Shown here in pieces: positions 8,923-18,392 of a stretch of 64,000 bases of DNA. The position numbers and the translations under genes were made by a program. How positions within the stretch are numbered: the stretch's first letter is position 1; every line of letters begins with the position of its first letter. The notes beneath the pieces were generated by a model, which did not search any database, was not told where the DNA came from, and saw only the letters and a list, made by a program, of their open reading frames with translations. The DNA comes from FEN-1297 sp021817845 (lineage in GTDB: Bacteria; Bacteroidota; Ignavibacteria; Ignavibacteriales; Ignavibacteriaceae), in the NCBI GenBank assembly GCA_021817845.1, contig JAKAFW010000021.1, positions 5,872-69,871 on the forward strand. The letters run 5' to 3'.

Positions 8923-10350
8923 ATGCACGTTGAACGAATTAAAAAAATATTTAAAGCAAATCCGGATAAAGTTGTTCTCCAATATCTTGATGTCGGCAGA
9001 CCCGACCGAATTAAAAATATTATTAACAGAATAAATTCATTGTCAGAAAATGAAATTCAAACAGAATTGGCCGGTTATATAAAAAATTTCGGTTCAAGGC
9101 ACCAATTCTTTAAAGATATCCTTTTAGAAAATTATTCGCATATAGAAAAATTTCTGAATGATACTAACAGTATTACCGAAGAGAAAAAATTATTACTAGG
9201 AGCTTACTTCTCGAAAGAATATTCAATCGAAGCTGCTTCGTTATTTAATCCCTCGATTGTCCCTCATCCCGACCAGGGTTCCTTAAAGCCAGGAATGGTA
9301 CGCTTTATACTTAGTCTGCGTGCAACCGGTGAAGGACATATATCTTCAATTGAATTTAAGTCCGGAATTATTGACGAGAATAATGATGTGCACTTTGATT
9401 CTGAATCAAGGTTCTCAACTTTGCCTAAAAAAAATGACAATAGAAAATTTACGAGGAAGTTTCTAGCAGATAATCTGCAAAGTAATAACGACAAATTTAT
9501 TAAAAAGTTCCCGGAAACTTTTACCCTCTCTGAAGCAAAAAATATCTTAAATAGAATGGGCGAAGATGATGCTTCAATTTATGCTGGCCCGATTCAACAA
9601 GTTTGGGATTTGTTGGATTCTAATTATAAAATTGAATTCCCTGAAATCACTACTATATCTGAGCGGGTAATTTTCCCAAATTCTAATTATGAATCACATG
9701 GAATGGAAGATGTACGATTCGTTAAATTTATCGAAGATAACGGCAGTTCAAAGTACTTTGGAACTTACACTGCATATAACGGCCTTTCTTTCCGAACACA
9801 ATTAATTGAGACAAAAGATTTTAAGGAATTTGAAATTCATACTCTTCACGGTTCGGGCATCCAAGATAAAGGAATGGCATTATTCCCAAGAAAAATTAAT
9901 GGTAAATATGTCATTACCTCTAGACAGGGCGGTGAAAATTTACAAATTATGTTCTCGGATAATCTATTCAAATGGGAAAAATATGATTTGCTGCAATCCC
10001 CTGAAGAATCTTGGCAGTATATCCAGATGGGTAATTGCGGTTCCCCGATTGAAACAGAAAAAGGCTGGCTCCTTATTACTCATGCTGTAGGTGCTTTCAG
10101 ACGATATACAATCGGAGCAATGCTTCTTGATTTAGACAACCCTTCTAAAATATTAGGCAGTCTTAAGAAACCTCTTCTTGAACCAAATGAAGAAGAAAGG
10201 GAAGGATACGTCCCGAATGTTCTTTATTCCTGCGGATCACTTGTTCATAACGGAGATCTGATTATCCCGTATGCAATGTCCGATTCAGCAACAGGTTTTG
10301 CAAAAGTAAAATTAACTGAATTATTAGATGAGCTAACAAATGCTAAATAA
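8923..10350 (+). CDS. GH130 mannoside phosphorylase, long form
   Basis: The ATG at 8923 (MHVERIKK), preceded by AAGGAA, is chosen instead of an upstream in-frame start inside the permease gene; the product is 475 residues. The N-terminal ~240 residues include helices that extend beyond the five-blade propeller. The GH130 landmarks are GMEDVRFVKF (Asp263 is the probable general acid), PRKINGKYVITSRQGGENL, GNCGSPIETEKGWLLITH and NEEEREGYVPNVLYSCG. There is no signal peptide, so it acts in the cytoplasm. GH130 enzymes split beta-mannosides with phosphate to give mannose-1-phosphate. This long type next to a short GH130 recalls the paired beta-1,2-mannoside phosphorylases described in Thermoanaerobacter. 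The exact linkage here is inferred. Confidence 0.88.
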   Translation: MHVERIKKIFKANPDKVVLQYLDVGRPDRIKNIINRINSLSENEIQTELAGYIKNFGSRHQFFKDILLENYSHIEKFLNDTNSITEEKKLLLGAYFSKEYSIEAASLFNPSIVPHPDQGSLKPGMVRFILSLRATGEGHISSIEFKSGIIDENNDVHFDSESRFSTLPKKNDNRKFTRKFLADNLQSNNDKFIKKFPETFTLSEAKNILNRMGEDDASIYAGPIQQVWDLLDSNYKIEFPEITTISERVIFPNSNYESHGMEDVRFVKFIEDNGSSKYFGTYTAYNGLSFRTQLIETKDFKEFEIHTLHGSGIQDKGMALFPRKINGKYVITSRQGGENLQIMFSDNLFKWEKYDLLQSPEESWQYIQMGNCGSPIETEKGWLLITHAVGAFRRYTIGAMLLDLDNPSKILGSLKKPLLEPNEEEREGYVPNVLYSCGSLVHNGDLIIPYAMSDSATGFAKVKLTELLDELTNAK

Positions 10351-10388
10351 AATTATTAATTATTTAAACCAAATATGGTGGGTAAATT

Positions 10389-11291
10389 ATGGAAATTATT
10401 AGATACAAAGAGAATCCTATTTTAACTGTGGAAGATGTCCCATTCAGAGTAAATAGTATTTTTAATCCGGGTGCAATTAAATTTAAAGATGAGTATCTAC
10501 TGGTTTGCAGAGTTGAAATGCCGAATGGACGATCTTCCTTTGTCCTTGCGCGAAGCAAGGACGGGATTAAGTTTACTGTTGAAAATCAACCCTGCCTTAC
10601 GCCTAAAGATCACGGTGATTACTCTAAATATGTAGAATGGGGAATAGAAGATACACGTATTTCAAAAATTGAGAGTGATTATTATTTGACGTACACCGGC
10701 TATTCTAAATACATGCCTCTTGTTATTTTATCAGTGACAAAAGATTTTAAAACATATAAAACGTTCGGACCAATTAGCGTTCCTTCTAATAAGGATTGTG
10801 TTATACTCCCTGAAAAAATAAGTGGATTTTATTGGAAGGTTGACAGACCGTCAGCTGAAAACCGTAAAGATATCTGGATAAGTAAAAGTCCTGATTTAAT
10901 TCATTGGGGAAATTCCCAATTTTTGATGGAGCCGCAATCCGGTACCTGGCAAGCCGATAAAATAGGTATTTCAACTCCGTTTATTAAAACTAAAGAAGGT
11001 TGGCTCGCACTTTATCATGGTGTTAGAGGTTTTGGAATTTCTTCTATGTATAAACTAGGAGCTGTTTTACTCGATCTTGAAAAACCTTGGGTTGTCAAAG
11101 GGAAGAGCAGTGAACCTATATTGGCCCCCGAGAAAGATTATGAGAGAGTTGGCGATGTAAACAATGTAGTGTTTTCAAACGGCTGGATTGTTGAGGATAA
11201 TGGCTCTGTAAAAATTTATTACTCCGGTGCAGATACTAACATCTGTCTTGCTGAAACTTCGGTAAATTATTTACTTTCCATCTGTAAATAA
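10389..11291 (+). CDS. GH130 mannoside phosphorylase, short form
   Basis: 300 residues, the usual size for short GH130 proteins and without a signal peptide. Landmarks are SIFNPGAIKFKDEYLLVCRV at the start, GIEDTRISK (Asp88 is the likely catalytic acid), DRPSAENRKDIWIS, IGISTPFIKTKEGWLALYHG and YERVGDVNNVVFSNG. It lies 38 bases after the long GH130 gene. A division of labour is plausible: one works on longer chains, the other on the disaccharide, as known for beta-1,2-mannoside phosphorylases. A role on beta-1,4-mannobiose or Man-GlcNAc remains possible because GH130 subfamilies differ in linkage. Confidence 0.87.
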   Translation: MEIIRYKENPILTVEDVPFRVNSIFNPGAIKFKDEYLLVCRVEMPNGRSSFVLARSKDGIKFTVENQPCLTPKDHGDYSKYVEWGIEDTRISKIESDYYLTYTGYSKYMPLVILSVTKDFKTYKTFGPISVPSNKDCVILPEKISGFYWKVDRPSAENRKDIWISKSPDLIHWGNSQFLMEPQSGTWQADKIGISTPFIKTKEGWLALYHGVRGFGISSMYKLGAVLLDLEKPWVVKGKSSEPILAPEKDYERVGDVNNVVFSNGWIVEDNGSVKIYYSGADTNICLAETSVNYLLSICK

Positions 11292-11313
11292 TTATTAAAC
11301 TTAAAGGCATTTT

Positions 11314-12639
11314 ATGAGAAATAATTTATTGAAAATATCTTCATTTAAACTCTTTTCCCTTTTCTGTTTCATGGCAACTTCTGTTTTATTTCCGCAGCAA
11401 AATGGAACGAAATCACTGGTCAATACCTCTCACCTTGACCATCTTTATCAGCAAATAAATGTTGATGGTAAAGAGATGGGAATCATTCATATTTATTCGA
11501 ATTATCCTGATTATAAATATGTTGACGCGCCAGGCGAAGGTATAGCCTGCGTTGACGATATTGCTCGAGCTGATATTTTTTATATAAAGTATTATGAAGT
11601 TTCTCATGACTCCTCTGTTTATAATAAAATTAAAATGTTGACGAACTTTTTACTCTATATGCAATCAGATAATGGTTTCTTTAACAATTTTATTTTCGGA
11701 GATTATTCAAAAAACACAACATATAAAACAAGTGTTGCAAAGCCAAATTGGTGGAGCTGGCGGGCAATTTGGGCGCTTGCTGAAGCAGATAATTTTTTCT
11801 TGAAATATGATAAATCATTTGCTGCCGCAATTTCACCTCAGCTTGAAATAGCAGTCAAAGTGACAAAAAAATGGTTGGTCAAGAATGAGTCTGATTCAAC
11901 TCAAAACTTCAGTGGCTTTAAGTTGCCTACGTGGCTACCTTTAGGGACTGCCGCTGATCAAGCTGCTGTAATTGTTAAAGGATTTCTGTCATATTACAAA
12001 GCTACTAATGATACGTTAGTCAGAAATGAAGCGATCCGATTATGCACCGGAATAGAAGGAATGCAGGCGGGAGATGCTTCTTATTTACCTCATTATGCTT
12101 TCTTAAGCTGGCAGAATACATGGCATATGTGGGGGAACAATCAGGCGGAAGCTTTAATCGATGCAGGAATAATGTTGAATAATCATGAATATATAAAAAA
12201 GGCGCAAAAGGAAATTTGGGATTTTTATCCTTACCTAATCAAAGCTAATTATATGAGCAGTTTTACGGTTGAGCACGTCAAAGATACTGTGGTATACAAG
12301 GACAGCGCAAAGTTTGGCCAGATCGCCTACGGAATTAGCCCAATGATATTAGCTAGCTGTAAGTCATACAATGCTACAAAGGATGTGGCATCAGCCACTG
12401 TAGCCGGGCTTTTAGGTTGTTGGTTCTTTGGAAAAAATCCCACTGGTAAACCGATGTATAATATCAAAACAGGAGTTTGTTTTGATGGCATAAATAATGA
12501 AAATGAAATCAATATGAATAGCGGCGCGGAGTCTACTATCGAAGCCCTATTTTCTATGTTTGCGATTGATCAAAATCCTATTGCTAAAAAAATTGTGTGG
12601 AATTATTATAACGAACATATAGGCGTTAATTCTAAATAA
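11314..12639 (+). CDS. Secreted alpha/alpha-toroid (six-hairpin) protein, probable glycosidase, family not recognised
   Basis: 441 residues with a signal peptide (to about residue 30, ...VLFPQQ). The mature part is mostly helical with regularly spaced aromatic motifs (KPNWWSWRAIWALAEA, LPTWLPLGTAADQAAV, ENTWHMWGNNQAEA-like segment at ~268-280), as in six-hairpin glycosidases. Candidate acidic catalytic residues lie in VDDIARADIFY and in the C-terminal NEINMNSGAESTIEALF. It could not be placed in a named GH family by inspection. In context it probably trims the imported or external mannoside in the periplasm or at the surface. There is no T9SS tail, so the periplasm is the likelier site. Confidence 0.6.
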   Translation: MRNNLLKISSFKLFSLFCFMATSVLFPQQNGTKSLVNTSHLDHLYQQINVDGKEMGIIHIYSNYPDYKYVDAPGEGIACVDDIARADIFYIKYYEVSHDSSVYNKIKMLTNFLLYMQSDNGFFNNFIFGDYSKNTTYKTSVAKPNWWSWRAIWALAEADNFFLKYDKSFAAAISPQLEIAVKVTKKWLVKNESDSTQNFSGFKLPTWLPLGTAADQAAVIVKGFLSYYKATNDTLVRNEAIRLCTGIEGMQAGDASYLPHYAFLSWQNTWHMWGNNQAEALIDAGIMLNNHEYIKKAQKEIWDFYPYLIKANYMSSFTVEHVKDTVVYKDSAKFGQIAYGISPMILASCKSYNATKDVASATVAGLLGCWFFGKNPTGKPMYNIKTGVCFDGINNENEINMNSGAESTIEALFSMFAIDQNPIAKKIVWNYYNEHIGVNSK

Positions 12640-12675
12640 ATAATTGAATATATGGGGATAGTTTAATGAATCATT

Positions 12676-15600
12676 ATGAACACCCTAGTAAAATATAATC
12701 TTTTTATGAAAATATTTTTCACTATAATAATTATTTTGATTATGAATGAAATTGGTTTCACTCAGCAAATAAATATTAATCAAATTGAAAATATGCCGAA
12801 CATGCCTGCACCATATTTGATGCGTAATTGGAAAGATGTTGCGCTTGGTTATGATTCGTTGGTTTTTGATTTGAACTTGCAGGGGAAATATCTGCCTCTT
12901 GTTTGGACGGATAACAACGCTACAAATTATTCAGGTCCCCGATTTGGACTTCACACAGTTGTAGGAACTACAGCGCCAACTTCTGCAGAAGCTATAAATT
13001 GTATCCCTGCATTGGTAGGAGCTTCTTTAGTAGGAATTGATAAATCAAATCAGAACAACTATAACTGGGTTGAAATGGCTCAGGACTGGTTTAATAAAGT
13101 AAATGGACAAAACGTTTATAAAAATCAGCCTAACGATTTAACTAATGATGATTGGTGGTACGAAACAATGCCCAATGTCTTTTTCTACCAGCTTTACTCT
13201 TTATACCCAAATGTTGGCGACTTTCATAGTCAGTTTATAAGTGTAGCTGATCAATGGTTGAAAGCTGTTAATGCAATGGGTGGGAGTACAACGCCATGGC
13301 AATTACCCAACATGGATCATCGAGGCTGGGATATTCCTACAATGACGCCAACTGACGCTACACCGCATGAACCCGAAGCCGCAGGTGCTATCGCATGGTT
13401 GCTATATAATGCTTATATAAAAACTGGCTCTGCTAAATATCGCACAGGCGCCGAACTTGCTATGGAGTTCCTAAATAATTGGAACAACAACCCCGCTTAT
13501 GAAATTCAGTTGCCATACGGAGTTTATACAGCCGCAAGAATGAACGCGGAATTAGGGACTAATTATGATATTACTAAATTAATAAACTGGTGTTTTAATA
13601 TTACTTCTTTAAGAAAATGGGGTGCCATGTCAAATGCAAGTTATCCAAATTATGCAACTTGGGGAGGTTTGGATTGCGACGGATTAATTGGCGAAATAAA
13701 TTATAGTAATAATTATGCATTTGTAATGAATGGATTCGAACAAGTTGGCGCTTTAGTTCCGATGGTTAGATATGACCCAAGATTTGCAAGAGCCATTGGT
13801 AAATGGGTCTTGAATGTAGCAAACGCTTCACGTTTATTTTATTCTAAATATTTGCCTGCTGCTAATCAGGACACTGCAAGTAAAAGCTGGGCAGACCAGT
13901 ACGATCCAAACTCTTATATTGCTCATGAAGCAATGCATCAGTATTCATTAAATTCAAGTTCTATATCGCCCTTCGCTTCCGGTGATGCTGAAAGCGGCGG
14001 CTGGGGATTGACAAATCTTTCTCTTTATAGTTCATCACACGTGGGGATTCTGGGCGGCATAATAGACACTACAAATGTAGAGGGTATTTTACAGCTTAAT
14101 CTTTTGAAAACGGATTATTTTCACGATACCGCTTATCCAACTTATCTTTATTACAATCCTTATCTAAGTGATCAATCGGTTATAATAAATGTCGGCAGTA
14201 ATACTGTTGATATATATGATGCAGTATCGAAGACTTTTATAGCAAACGGAGTGGCTGGCTCGACAAAAATTACTATACCGGCAAATTCTGCGGTGATTGC
14301 TGTCCTTGCTCCTGCTGGGGGAACACAAACTTATAACCTTAAGAAATTTTTAATAAACGGAGTTGTAGTTGATTACCAGTCAAACCATCTTGTCTCAAAT
14401 TATCCTCCGCGAATTAAATCCTTGTCTCCGTCTCCAGGTACTATTTTAAAAAGTGACACAGTCAAAATATATTGTACTGCTGTCGATCCGGATAGCGATA
14501 CTATGGCATACACATGGAAAACATCCGCAGGTTCGATAATTGGAACTGGAAACCAGGTTAATTGGATTGTGCCAAATTCAGCAGGGAATTATGAAGTATC
14601 TTGTATTGTAATTGATAGTTATGGACTGAAAGACTCTGTATCAGATACTTTAGCAGTTTTAGATTCTATTTATTACCGTCCTGTGATTAATAAAATTTCT
14701 GCTTCTCCACGGAAGATCAATATCGATTCTACTTCAATCTTTACATGTTTTGCAAGTGACAGCAGCAATTATTCATTGTCATACTCTTGGTTTTCCTCAA
14801 GCGGAATTATTTCTGGTAGTGGTTCTTCGATAAATTGGACAGCCCCGAATACACCCGGCAATTATTACATGCGATGTTCAGTTAGCGACGGTCACGGAAC
14901 TATTGTAACCGATAGTCTCGAAGTTGAAGTAAGAGATTTATCTGCCCTTACAACTGGGGATTTAATGGCATATTATCCTTTTGACGGGAACGCAAACGAT
15001 GTTAGCGGTAACAATAATAACGGAACAATTAACGGTGCTATATCAACCAGTGACCGATTTAGAAATTTAAATAGAGCTTATTACTTCGATGGAAAAACAA
15101 GTTATATCCTTGTTCCGTCATCTCCAAGCTTGAATTTCCAAAATGCAATTACTATAGATTTTTGGATGAGGATTTCTGCTTTTAATGGAAACGAACAGTA
15201 TGTCATATCTCAAGGCAGCTATAATAGTAGGCTAAAAGTTTCGATTATACCGAATAATCTCCTACGATGGACAATAAAAACAAATAGCACAATAAATGGC
15301 GGAATCATTGATCTTGATTCGGAAACAAAATTGTCTACAGGTATCTGGTATAATGTTACAGTTCTTTACAGTGGCTCTGATTATGAGATTTATCTTAACG
15401 GAAATCTTGATTCATTTTCTTCATGGTCCGGATCACTTCTCCAAACAAATATTGCTTTAACTTTTGGGCAGGAGCTACCTAATAATAATTCAAATAATTT
15501 TAACGGATCTCTCGATGATATAAGAATTTTTAATTATGCACTTACACCGCAGCAGATTTTAAATTTGTACAATTTAAATACTACCGGCATCGCGTCTAAT

Positions 15601-15879
15601 TCGAATTTAATTCCTCAAGAAAATGAACTGATGCAAAATTATCCAAACCCTTTTAATCCAAGCACCGTAATTTCATTTCAGCTTAATAAAAGTTCTAATA
15701 TAAGTTTGAATGTATATAATATGCTTGGACAAAAAGTTGAAGTGTTAGCCGGAGGATTTTTTACGGCGGGTAGCCATTCTATTACCTGGAATGCAGGTAC
15801 TTTTGCAAGCGGGGTTTATTATTATGAGTTAAAAACGAACGCACAACGATTTATAAAAAAAATGATATTAATAAAATAG
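12676..15879 (+). CDS. Large T9SS-exported protein: helical enzyme-like domain, Ig/PKD-like repeats, LamG domain, sorting tail
   Basis: 1067 residues. After a signal segment (to ~29, GFTQQ) comes a ~500-residue helical domain with WWYETMPNVFFYQLY, TPHEPEAAGAIAWLLYNAY, WADQYDPNSYIAHEAMHQY and SGDAESGGWGLTNLS. It looks like an alpha/alpha-toroid enzyme but matches no family I recognise. Two Ig/PKD-like repeats follow (~585-750, each with YTW or YSWFSSSG and a NWIVPNSAGNYEVSC-like end). Next is a LamG/concanavalin-like domain (~755-955, YYPFDGNANDVSGNNNNG, GSLDDIRIFNYALTPQQI) that probably binds carbohydrate. The end is a classic type A sorting tail (MQNYPNPFNPSTVISFQ ... KKMILIK). It is likely cell-surface anchored and may start polysaccharide breakdown outside the cell. 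Confidence 0.72.
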   Translation: MNTLVKYNLFMKIFFTIIIILIMNEIGFTQQININQIENMPNMPAPYLMRNWKDVALGYDSLVFDLNLQGKYLPLVWTDNNATNYSGPRFGLHTVVGTTAPTSAEAINCIPALVGASLVGIDKSNQNNYNWVEMAQDWFNKVNGQNVYKNQPNDLTNDDWWYETMPNVFFYQLYSLYPNVGDFHSQFISVADQWLKAVNAMGGSTTPWQLPNMDHRGWDIPTMTPTDATPHEPEAAGAIAWLLYNAYIKTGSAKYRTGAELAMEFLNNWNNNPAYEIQLPYGVYTAARMNAELGTNYDITKLINWCFNITSLRKWGAMSNASYPNYATWGGLDCDGLIGEINYSNNYAFVMNGFEQVGALVPMVRYDPRFARAIGKWVLNVANASRLFYSKYLPAANQDTASKSWADQYDPNSYIAHEAMHQYSLNSSSISPFASGDAESGGWGLTNLSLYSSSHVGILGGIIDTTNVEGILQLNLLKTDYFHDTAYPTYLYYNPYLSDQSVIINVGSNTVDIYDAVSKTFIANGVAGSTKITIPANSAVIAVLAPAGGTQTYNLKKFLINGVVVDYQSNHLVSNYPPRIKSLSPSPGTILKSDTVKIYCTAVDPDSDTMAYTWKTSAGSIIGTGNQVNWIVPNSAGNYEVSCIVIDSYGLKDSVSDTLAVLDSIYYRPVINKISASPRKINIDSTSIFTCFASDSSNYSLSYSWFSSSGIISGSGSSINWTAPNTPGNYYMRCSVSDGHGTIVTDSLEVEVRDLSALTTGDLMAYYPFDGNANDVSGNNNNGTINGAISTSDRFRNLNRAYYFDGKTSYILVPSSPSLNFQNAITIDFWMRISAFNGNEQYVISQGSYNSRLKVSIIPNNLLRWTIKTNSTINGGIIDLDSETKLSTGIWYNVTVLYSGSDYEIYLNGNLDSFSSWSGSLLQTNIALTFGQELPNNNSNNFNGSLDDIRIFNYALTPQQILNLYNLNTTGIASNSNLIPQENELMQNYPNPFNPSTVISFQLNKSSNISLNVYNMLGQKVEVLAGGFFTAGSHSITWNAGTFASGVYYYELKTNAQRFIKKMILIK

Positions 15880-15887
15880 GAAATAAA

Positions 15888-18350
15888 TTGAAGAAAAAAT
15901 ATTTATTACATGATAATTGGAAATTTTCCTTAAAAAAAACTCAGGAAATAATACCGGTTGAGCTTAAAAATAAGATAAAGGAAGGCAAGTGGCTCAAGGC
16001 TACGGTTCCGGGAACTGTCCAAACAGATTTGCTCAATCATAAGTTAATTCCTGAGCCTTTTTATTCCGACAATGAAACTAAGCTTCAATGGATCGGAAAA
16101 CAAAATTGGACATATAAAACTTCATTTAACCTCCCTGAAGACTATGATCCTTCCCAAAAGATATTTCTTGTTATGGAGGGAATTGATACTTCGGCGGTAG
16201 TAATATTGAACGGAACCATGCTGGGGACTGTGGAAAATATGTTTCGTCTATATAAGTTCGAAATATCAAAACATATTGTGAAAAGAAATAATAACCTGGA
16301 GATTCTTTTTATCTCTCCGGAAATATATGCAAAACAAATTGAGTCAAAATATGGCAAGCTTCCTGTTGCTTTAAGGTCCGAAAGAGTCTATATACGTAAA
16401 GCACAATATTCCTTCGGCTGGGATTGGGGCCCGACGTTTTTAACTCAAGGGATATGGAGACCAATTTATTTGCTCCAAATTGATGAATATTGTTTTGAAA
16501 ATTTTTCTTTTAATACAATCTCTGTCAGTGAACAAAATTCAGAAGCTAAAGTAAGTATTAAAGCAAAACTAAATAAAGCAATTTCCTCAAGCCTAAATAT
16601 AAAGATAAAAATTTGGGACTTAAATTCCGTCTATGAATTTAATGAAACTATTTCCGGCACAGACCTTTTCCAAAAGGAATATGATCTTGAGAATATTGAA
16701 CTTTGGTGGCCCAATGGCTACGGAAACCCTCATCTTTATAGTTTGCAAATTCAACTTGTGGATCACGATAATATTTTAGATGAAATAAATAAAAAGATTG
16801 GAATAAGAACTGTAAATTTAATCTTGAAAGAAAATGACAAGAACACATTTCGTTTTCAAATAAACGGATATCCGGTTTTTGCGAAAGGCGCTAACTGGAT
16901 TCCGGGAGATTCATTTTTACCCCGTGTAACTGCCGCTAAATATGAAAAGCTCTTATCGCTTGCTAAAGAGGGGAACATGAATATTCTTCGTGTTTGGGGC
17001 GGCGGAATTTATGAAGATGATATTTTTTATGAACTTTGTGATCAGCTAGGTCTAATGGTATGGCAGGATTTTATGTTTGCATGTGCTTCTTACCCGGAGC
17101 ACCGGGAATTTATTGAAAATATTTCGGAAGAAATAAAACAAAATGTTTCCCGGCTTAAAAATCATCCAAGCATAATTATATGGTGCGGCAATAATGAAAA
17201 TGAATGGATTTGGCATAGAGCCTTTAATAAATCATATAAAGAAATGCCGGGCTATAAAATATATCATGATGTAATTCCTACAATCTTGAGTGAGGCCGAC
17301 CCAGACCGACCTTATTGGGAGTCAACTCCTTTTGGTCATGACGAAGATCCGAATTCTGAAAACAGCGGTAACAGACATCAATGGGATTTGTGGAGTAATT
17401 GGGTCGATTATAATAAAGTCGGAAATGATAAAAGCCTTTTTGTGACTGAATTCGGATTTCAAGCTCCGGCAAACCCGGATACTTTTTTAAATGTTTTACC
17501 GAAGGAGGAAAGGTTTCCCCAAAGTAAAATTTTTGAATATCATAATAAACAAGTTGAAGGACCCGAAAGGCTTGTAAAATTTCTTTCTTCACATCTTCCT
17601 TTTACGAACAAATTAGATGATTTTATTTATTTGACTCAATTAAATCAAGGTTTTGCATTGAAAAAATGCCTGGAGCATTGGCAGGCACGAATCCCAGAAA
17701 CTAACGGTTCTATAATCTGGCAAATAAATGATGTCTGGCCTGTATCAAGCTGGTCATTGATTGATTCAAGTATGATTCCCAAGTTATCCTATTACTTTGT
17801 GAAGCAAGCTTTTAATCCTCAAATTATTCTATTTGAGCGGAAAGAGAAAAAAGTTTATGTGAGTATACAAAATAATTCTTTTGAAAATTTTTCCGGCAAG
17901 GTAAAAATTCAAATTGTAAGTCTACCAAAGGGAAAGGTTCATGATGTTGCTCTTAAAAAAGTAGTTGTGGAACCTGGTGAGAAACGTGCGATCATTTCTG
18001 TCCAAGATTCCGAAAATAATCCGGGTGAAAATAATATTTCGATTGTTTCGTTGTTTAACAATGATGGAACTCTTGCACAGCAGAATTATTTTGTTGAAGA
18101 AGAGTGGAAGCACCTTCGCCTCCCAAAAGCAAAGGTCAAATATAATTTCGTAGGTAAGGAATCAATTATACTAAAAACGAATAAACCAGCATTCTTTGTC
18201 TCACTAGATAGCCCGGGAATTATTTTTAGTCAAAACGGGTTTATCCTTCTTCCCGGAGTAGAAATTAAACTGAAATTAACTGAGACTTCTATAAAAAATA
18301 ATAAGGTAAGATCTGTTCATGTTTCTTATTTGAATGAACATTTATCCTAA
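15888..18350 (+). CDS. GH2 beta-mannosidase, cytoplasmic
   Basis: 820 residues with all beta-mannosidase landmarks: VPGTVQTDLLNHKLIPEPFY near 40-60, SFGWDWGPTFLTQGIWRP near 175-192, FAKGANWIPGDSFLPR near 331-346, and ILRVWGGGIYEDDIFYELCD near 366-385. The catalytic pair is Glu437 in WCGNNENEW (acid/base) and Glu521 in VTEFGFQAP (nucleophile). There is no signal peptide, so it removes beta-mannose from imported oligosaccharides in the cytoplasm, alongside the GH130 enzymes. The start is a TTG with AGGA seven bases before it. It begins 8 bases after the preceding gene. Confidence 0.92.
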   Translation: MKKKYLLHDNWKFSLKKTQEIIPVELKNKIKEGKWLKATVPGTVQTDLLNHKLIPEPFYSDNETKLQWIGKQNWTYKTSFNLPEDYDPSQKIFLVMEGIDTSAVVILNGTMLGTVENMFRLYKFEISKHIVKRNNNLEILFISPEIYAKQIESKYGKLPVALRSERVYIRKAQYSFGWDWGPTFLTQGIWRPIYLLQIDEYCFENFSFNTISVSEQNSEAKVSIKAKLNKAISSSLNIKIKIWDLNSVYEFNETISGTDLFQKEYDLENIELWWPNGYGNPHLYSLQIQLVDHDNILDEINKKIGIRTVNLILKENDKNTFRFQINGYPVFAKGANWIPGDSFLPRVTAAKYEKLLSLAKEGNMNILRVWGGGIYEDDIFYELCDQLGLMVWQDFMFACASYPEHREFIENISEEIKQNVSRLKNHPSIIIWCGNNENEWIWHRAFNKSYKEMPGYKIYHDVIPTILSEADPDRPYWESTPFGHDEDPNSENSGNRHQWDLWSNWVDYNKVGNDKSLFVTEFGFQAPANPDTFLNVLPKEERFPQSKIFEYHNKQVEGPERLVKFLSSHLPFTNKLDDFIYLTQLNQGFALKKCLEHWQARIPETNGSIIWQINDVWPVSSWSLIDSSMIPKLSYYFVKQAFNPQIILFERKEKKVYVSIQNNSFENFSGKVKIQIVSLPKGKVHDVALKKVVVEPGEKRAIISVQDSENNPGENNISIVSLFNNDGTLAQQNYFVEEEWKHLRLPKAKVKYNFVGKESIILKTNKPAFFVSLDSPGIIFSQNGFILLPGVEIKLKLTETSIKNNKVRSVHVSYLNEHLS

Positions 18351-18392
18351 TATCAACTAATATTTTTAACTGAAATTTATTTCGGAGAGTTT

